The notes under the pieces were generated by a model. That model saw nothing but the letters and a program-made list of their open reading frames with translations. It had not been told where the DNA came from and did not search any database. A DNA stretch of 64,000 bases. Source: Sphingomonas koreensis. GTDB lineage: Bacteria > Pseudomonadota > Alphaproteobacteria > Sphingomonadales > Sphingomonadaceae. This document shows positions 61,301-64,000 of this stretch, piece by piece (position 1 is the stretch's first letter; each line of letters starts with the position of its first letter). Location of the stretch: NCBI RefSeq assembly GCF_002797435.1, contig NZ_PGEN01000001.1:496001-560000 (forward strand), given 5' to 3'. Both the position numbers and the translations under genes were made by a program.

Positions 61301-64000
61301 TAGGCAGCCGATTGCGCGCTGGCATTGCCCGCGGCGTCGGTCGCCGAGACGGTGAAGCTGTGCGCGCCGGGCGGCAGTGCCGCAGGCGTGAAGCTCCACG
61401 CCCCGGCGCCATCGGCCGTGGTGGTGCCGATCGCCGTGCCGTTGTTGTAGATGGTGATCGTTGCATTGGCCTCGGCGCCCGTCCCCGACAGCGTCGGGGT
61501 GGTGTCGTCGGTGACGCCGCCATTGCTCACGCTGCCCAGCACCGCCCCGACATTGTCGGCGATGTCGCCGATCGTCGGCACCGCCGGGACGCTGGTGTCG
61601 ATGGTGATCGCATAGGCGGCCGATTGCGCGCTGGCATTGCCCGCGGCGTCGGTCGCCGAGACGGTGAAGCTATGCGCACCGGGCGGCAGTGCCGCGGGGG
61701 TGAAGCTCCACGCCCCCGCGCCATCGGCGGTGGTGGTGCCGATCGCCGTGCCGTTGTTGTAGATGGTGATCGTGGCATTGGCCTCGGCGCCCGTCCCCGA
61801 CAGCGTCGGGGTGGTGTCGTCGGTGACGCCGCCATTGCTCACGCTGCCGAGCACCGCCCCGACATTGTCGGCGATGTCGCCGATCGTCGGCACCGCCGGG
61901 ACGCTGGTGTCGATGGTGATCGCATAGGCAGCCGATTGCGCGCTGGCATTGCCCGCGGCGTCGGTCGCCGAGACGGTGAAGCTGTGCGTACCCGGCGGCA
62001 GTGCCGCAGGCGTGAAGCTCCACGCCCCCGCGCCATCGGCGGTGGTGGTGCCGATCGCCGTGCCGTTGTTGTAGATGGTGATCGTGGCATTGGCCTCGGC
62101 GCCCGTCCCCGATAGCGTCGGGGTGGTGTCGTCGGTGACGCCGCCATTGCTCACGCTGCCCAGCACCGCCCCGACATTGTCGGCGATATCGCCGATCGTC
62201 GGCACCGCCGGCGCGCTGGTGTCGATGGTGATCGCATAGGCAGCCGATTGCGCGCTGGCATTGCCCGCGGCGTCGGTCGCCGAGACGGTGAAGCTATGCG
62301 CACCCGGCGGCAGTGCCGCGGGCGTGAAGCTCCACGCCCCCGCGCCATCGGCGGTGGTCGTGCCGATCGCCGTGCCGTTGTTGTAGATGGTGATCGTGGC
62401 ATTGGCCTCGGCGCCCGTCCCCGACAGCGTCGGGGTGGTATCGTCGGTGACGCCGCCATTGCTCACGCTGCCGAGCACCGCCCCGACATTGTCGGCGATA
62501 TCGCCGATCGTCGGCACCGCCGGGACGCTGGTGTCGATGGTGATCGCATAGGCAGCCGATTGCGCGCTGGCATTGCCCGCGGCGTCGGTCGCCGAGACGG
62601 TGAAGCTGTGCGCACCCGGCGGCAGTGCCGCGGGCGTGAAGCTCCACGCCCCCGCGCCATCGGCGGTGGTCGTGCCGATCGCCGTGCCGTTGTTGTAGAT
62701 GGTGATCGTGGCATTGGCCTCGGCGCCCGTCCCCGACAGTGTCGGGGTGGTATCGTCGGTGACGCCGCCATTGCTCACGCTGCCCAGCACCGCCCCGACA
62801 TTGTCGGCGATATCGCCGATCGTCGGTACCGCGGGCGCCAGGGAATCGATCACGATGCTGGCGGGTGGCGATACATTGCCGACGGCATCGGCCGCCGTCG
62901 CGATCACCGTCGTATTGTTGGGGATGGGGCTAGCGGGTGTATAGCTCCAGTTACCCGAGCCGTTCGCGGTGGCGGTCGCGTCGACATCGCCATCCCCATC
63001 GAGATCAAGCCTGACGGTCGCGCCTGCTTCGGCCGTGCCGGTCAGCACGTCTCCGCGGCTGGGATTGATCGTCGGGGCAGGCGGCGCAAGGCGATCGACC
63101 ACAACGCTGCCCGGAGGCGAGACATTGCCGACGGCATCCGTCGCCGTCGCGGTCACCGTGGTACCATTGGCAACGGGGGTCGCGGGCGTATAGGTCCAGT
63201 TCCCCGTCCCGTTTGCCGTCACCGTGGCATCCACAGTGCCGTCATTGTTGAGATCGAGGCGAACCGTCGCGCCGGCCTCCGCCGTACCCGCGATCACACT
63301 GCCGTTGGTTGGATTGATGACGGGCGCAGCCGGCGCTGCGGCATCGACGGTGACGGTGGTCGGCGGCGAGACGTTGCCGGCGGCGTCTGCCGCCGTCACC
63401 CGTACCGTCACACCATTTGCAAGCGCGGTGGTCGGGGTGAAGGTCCAGTTCCCCGATGCATTGGCCGTGGTCGTCCCATCGACGCTTCCGTCGCCATTCA
63501 CGTCGATGCGGATGGTCGCACCGGCCTCTGCCGTGCCCGTCAGTTCCCGGCCATTGGTCGGCGCAACGGTGGGTGCTGCAGGAGGCGTCGTATCAACCGG
63601 CGGGCCGCCGGGGTTGGAGCCGCCGCCACCCCCACCGCCACCGCCACCCGCCGCGGCTGCCACGCCGCCGCCAACAAGCAACGCGCCCAATCCGGCGAGC
63701 AGCCCGCCGCTAAGGCCCCCGCCCGCAGCCGCGCCCGATGACAAAGGCTCGAACGAATAGCCAAGCGCCTCTACGGAGTTGTCGGTAGGGAGATGACACG
63801 AACGCTCGCTCAACGCAGCGCGCCATTGTCCTCCCTCCCCTGGCTCGACAAAGACCACTTCAGGGATCGTTTCAGCGGGACAGTTGAAATAGCGATCGAG
63901 CCGCACCGTCGTGCCGTCGACGAACCGCAAGATGAGGTCATCCCCCTCTCGCACCATTTCCGCAAGCTCGCTGCGCGCAGCCGTAACCTTGATCCGCGCC
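58387..64000 (-). CDS. Giant Bap/Lap-type repeat adhesin, 5' end outside window
   Basis: Surface adhesin, at least 1870 residues; the frame is open to base 64000, and the residues before the first Met (63957), RIKVTAARSELAE, look like the interior of a BapA-type N-terminal prefix domain, so the start lies beyond the window. Order: prefix domain (RIKV... through LRFVDGTTVRLDRYF), hydrophobic Gly/Ala segment and a Gly-rich linker, three Ig-like units of about 85 aa, eight nearly identical Ig-like units of 104 aa (DNA 60341-62836), three diverged Ig-like units, then RTX-type calcium repeats (GGGGTDLIRGGAGADEIYGDGG) and a C-terminal hydrophobic end typical of type I secretion signals (VTVIVEDAVVVIVI). 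The secretion genes follow on the same strand. No LapD or LapG genes are in view. Confidence 0.92.
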   Translation of the reverse strand, partial: ARIKVTAARSELAEMVREGDDLILRFVDGTTVRLDRYFNCPAETIPEVVFVEPGEGGQWRAALSERSCHLPTDNSVEALGYSFEPLSSGAAAGGGLSGGLLAGLGALLVGGGVAAAAGGGGGGGGGGSNPGGPPVDTTPPAAPTVAPTNGRELTGTAEAGATIRIDVNGDGSVDGTTTANASGNWTFTPTTALANGVTVRVTAADAAGNVSPPTTVTVDAAAPAAPVINPTNGSVIAGTAEAGATVRLDLNNDGTVDATVTANGTGNWTYTPATPVANGTTVTATATDAVGNVSPPGSVVVDRLAPPAPTINPSRGDVLTGTAEAGATVRLDLDGDGDVDATATANGSGNWSYTPASPIPNNTTVIATAADAVGNVSPPASIVIDSLAPAVPTIGDIADNVGAVLGSVSNGGVTDDTTPTLSGTGAEANATITIYNNGTAIGTTTADGAGAWSFTPAALPPGAHSFTVSATDAAGNASAQSAAYAITIDTSVPAVPTIGDIADNVGAVLGSVSNGGVTDDTTPTLSGTGAEANATITIYNNGTAIGTTTADGAGAWSFTPAALPPGAHSFTVSATDAAGNASAQSAAYAITIDTSAPAVPTIGDIADNVGAVLGSVSNGGVTDDTTPTLSGTGAEANATITIYNNGTAIGTTTADGAGAWSFTPAALPPGTHSFTVSATDAAGNASAQSAAYAITIDTSVPAVPTIGDIADNVGAVLGSVSNGGVTDDTTPTLSGTGAEANATITIYNNGTAIGTTTADGAGAWSFTPAALPPGAHSFTVSATDAAGNASAQSAAYAITIDTSVPAVPTIGDIADNVGAVLGSVSNGGVTDDTTPTLSGTGAEANATITIYNNGTAIGTTTADGAGAWSFTPAALPPGAHSFTVSATDAAGNASAQSAAYAITIDTSVPAVPTIGDIADNVGAVLGSVSNGGVTDDTTPTLSGTGAEANATITIYNNGTAIGTTTADGAGAWSFTPAALPPGTHSFTVSATDAAGNASAQSAAYAITIDTSVPAVPTIGDIADNVGAVLGSVSNGGVTDDTTPTLSGTGAEANATITIYNNGTAIGTTTADGAGAWSFTPAALPPGAHSFTVSATDAAGNASAQSAAYAITIDTSVPAVPTIGDIADNVGAVLGSVSNGGVTDDTTPTLSGTGAEANATITIYNNGTAIGTTTADGAGAWSFTPAALPPGAHSFTVSATDAAGNASAQSAAYAITIDTSAPPVPLIDSIVDNVGPILGTVLTGGTTDDTLPTLNGSGAEANATITIYDNGVAIGTTTADGAGNWSFTPGSPLASIAHSFTVSSTDAAGNSSVQSAAYTITIDAIPPAAPAITSVTDNIGSVIGSVANGGFTDDTIPVLAGTGAEPNGLVRIFDNGVLIGTTTANGAGAWSFTPGAPLTEASHSFTVTTRDAVGNESLPSAAHVITVDLTAPTATIAITGISDDTGALGDWQTDDTSPTISGTLSAALGASERVEISLDGGATWAQATVSGTTWFHGPGTIGLGAHNISVRVIDAAGNIGNSANQAITVTNVNVGPIVQATSASLLGLISAEALGLLDLSGQSLVAVDPDGNLSSVVVRYAPLLALNLGAYTLTGSAQLAAELGLQVNIVNDPGVLGLIAPTSTMTITKLGGGAIDNLAINEFLKSVHFNQDLTLVGLQVLGSTTITGTDTDGVSSTSAVGTLLDLSLINMNGNPTLIEGDVSANTLNGSALNERIYGYGGGDILHGGGGTDLIRGGAGADEIYGDGGNDVLIFDAADVIIDGGTGTDILLMDSGTGLVATIDAATNIRNIESIHLGSGDGGRSIAIDEAGVLAATDSNRQLIVTGESNDSVSLTGAVYQGQTLINGHAYNQYVLGSVTVIVEDAVVVIVI
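60341..62836 (-). repeat. Eight tandem 312-bp units in the adhesin gene
   Basis: Eight consecutive 312-bp units encode 104-residue Ig-like domains (core DNVGAVLGSVSNGGVTDD). Units differ at only a few positions, such as GAHSF or GTHSF and IDTSV or IDTSA. Silent differences show that units 60341-61276 and 61277-62212 are two copies of a three-unit block. Confidence 0.95.
62837..63590 (-). repeat. Three diverged shorter Ig-like repeats in the adhesin gene
   Basis: Three units of about 85 residues with shared ELTGTAEAGATIRIDVNGDG-like, NWTYTPATPVANG-like and DAVGNVSPP segments precede the eight identical units. They are clearly older and more diverged than the 312-bp array. Confidence 0.8.

Noticed and set aside
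60424-62115. Long plus-strand open frame (563 codons) with repeats, and its neighbour 62248-63741
   Set aside because: They are antisense to the adhesin repeats, consist of Arg/Gly/Asp-rich low-quality sequence, and exist only because the 312-bp units keep a second frame open.
60341-62836. Possible CRISPR array
   Set aside because: Units are 312 bp, contiguous and coding, without short repeats and unique spacers.
62837-63957. ATG 63957 as true start of the adhesin
   Set aside because: The frame stays open upstream to the window edge with residues that continue a BapA-like prefix domain, and no ribosome site precedes this ATG.

Overview
The window is a high-GC alphaproteobacterial segment, most likely from a sphingomonad (Sphingomonas, Sphingobium or Novosphingobium type). 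The reasons are four TonB-dependent receptors, a feruloyl-CoA synthetase of the NDP-forming type, a Lig-type protocatechuate 4,5-cleavage pathway whose proteins read very like those of Sphingobium SYK-6, and a TPR-sulfotransferase next to a TonB receptor. Almost the whole window is coding, and no gap exceeds about 250 bases. No tRNA, rRNA, transposase or CRISPR array was seen.

Region 1 (1-17369) is a sulfatase/gentisate island on the minus strand. Read in the direction of transcription it runs: MFS transporter, GH3 glycoside hydrolase, gentisate 1,2-dioxygenase, fumarylacetoacetase-type hydrolase, maleylpyruvate isomerase, five different exported sulfatases, a formylglycine-generating enzyme, and a TonB receptor (cut by the window edge). 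A LacI regulator is divergent from it. Two matching GTTTARCGYTAAA-type palindromes, one before the transporter and one before the TonB receptor, suggest one LacI regulon. Combining sulfatases, their maturase, a glycosidase and a complete gentisate ring-cleavage route suggests a pathway for sulfated phenolic glycosides or similar compounds. This is the least familiar system here.

Region 2 (17399-29003) handles ferulate and vanillate: MarR regulator, feruloyl-CoA synthetase (FerA), feruloyl-CoA hydratase/lyase (FerB), vanillin dehydrogenase, an aromatic-acid MFS importer, a second MarR regulator, a VanA-type Rieske O-demethylase, a divergent MetE-core-like zinc methyltransferase and a TonB receptor. 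Several strong palindromes sit in the regulatory gaps.

Region 3 (29021-38481) is the protocatechuate 4,5-cleavage pathway in two operons flanking a LysR regulator with two N-terminal HTH domains. LigI, LigU and LigK are on the minus strand. A DUF1932 dehydrogenase, LigJ, LigA, LigB, LigC and PobA are on the plus strand. Together regions 2 and 3 can take ferulate, vanillin, vanillate (if a reductase is supplied elsewhere) and 4-hydroxybenzoate to pyruvate and oxaloacetate.

Region 4 (38732-44409) is a FecI-type sigma factor, FecR-type anti-sigma, STN-domain TonB transducer and class A acid phosphatase. Region 5 (44467-49215) is a TetR-controlled set: a Rieske oxygenase, a PYROXD2-like FAD oxidoreductase and an APC permease, substrate unknown. 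Region 6 (49307-53501) is a TPR-sulfotransferase plus a TonB receptor. Region 7 (53588-64000) is a type I secretion operon of the Lap/Bap kind: giant repeat adhesin (its start lies beyond the window), TolC-like outer membrane protein, ABC exporter and HlyD-type adaptor. Eight nearly identical 312-bp units in the adhesin show a higher-order three-unit duplication.
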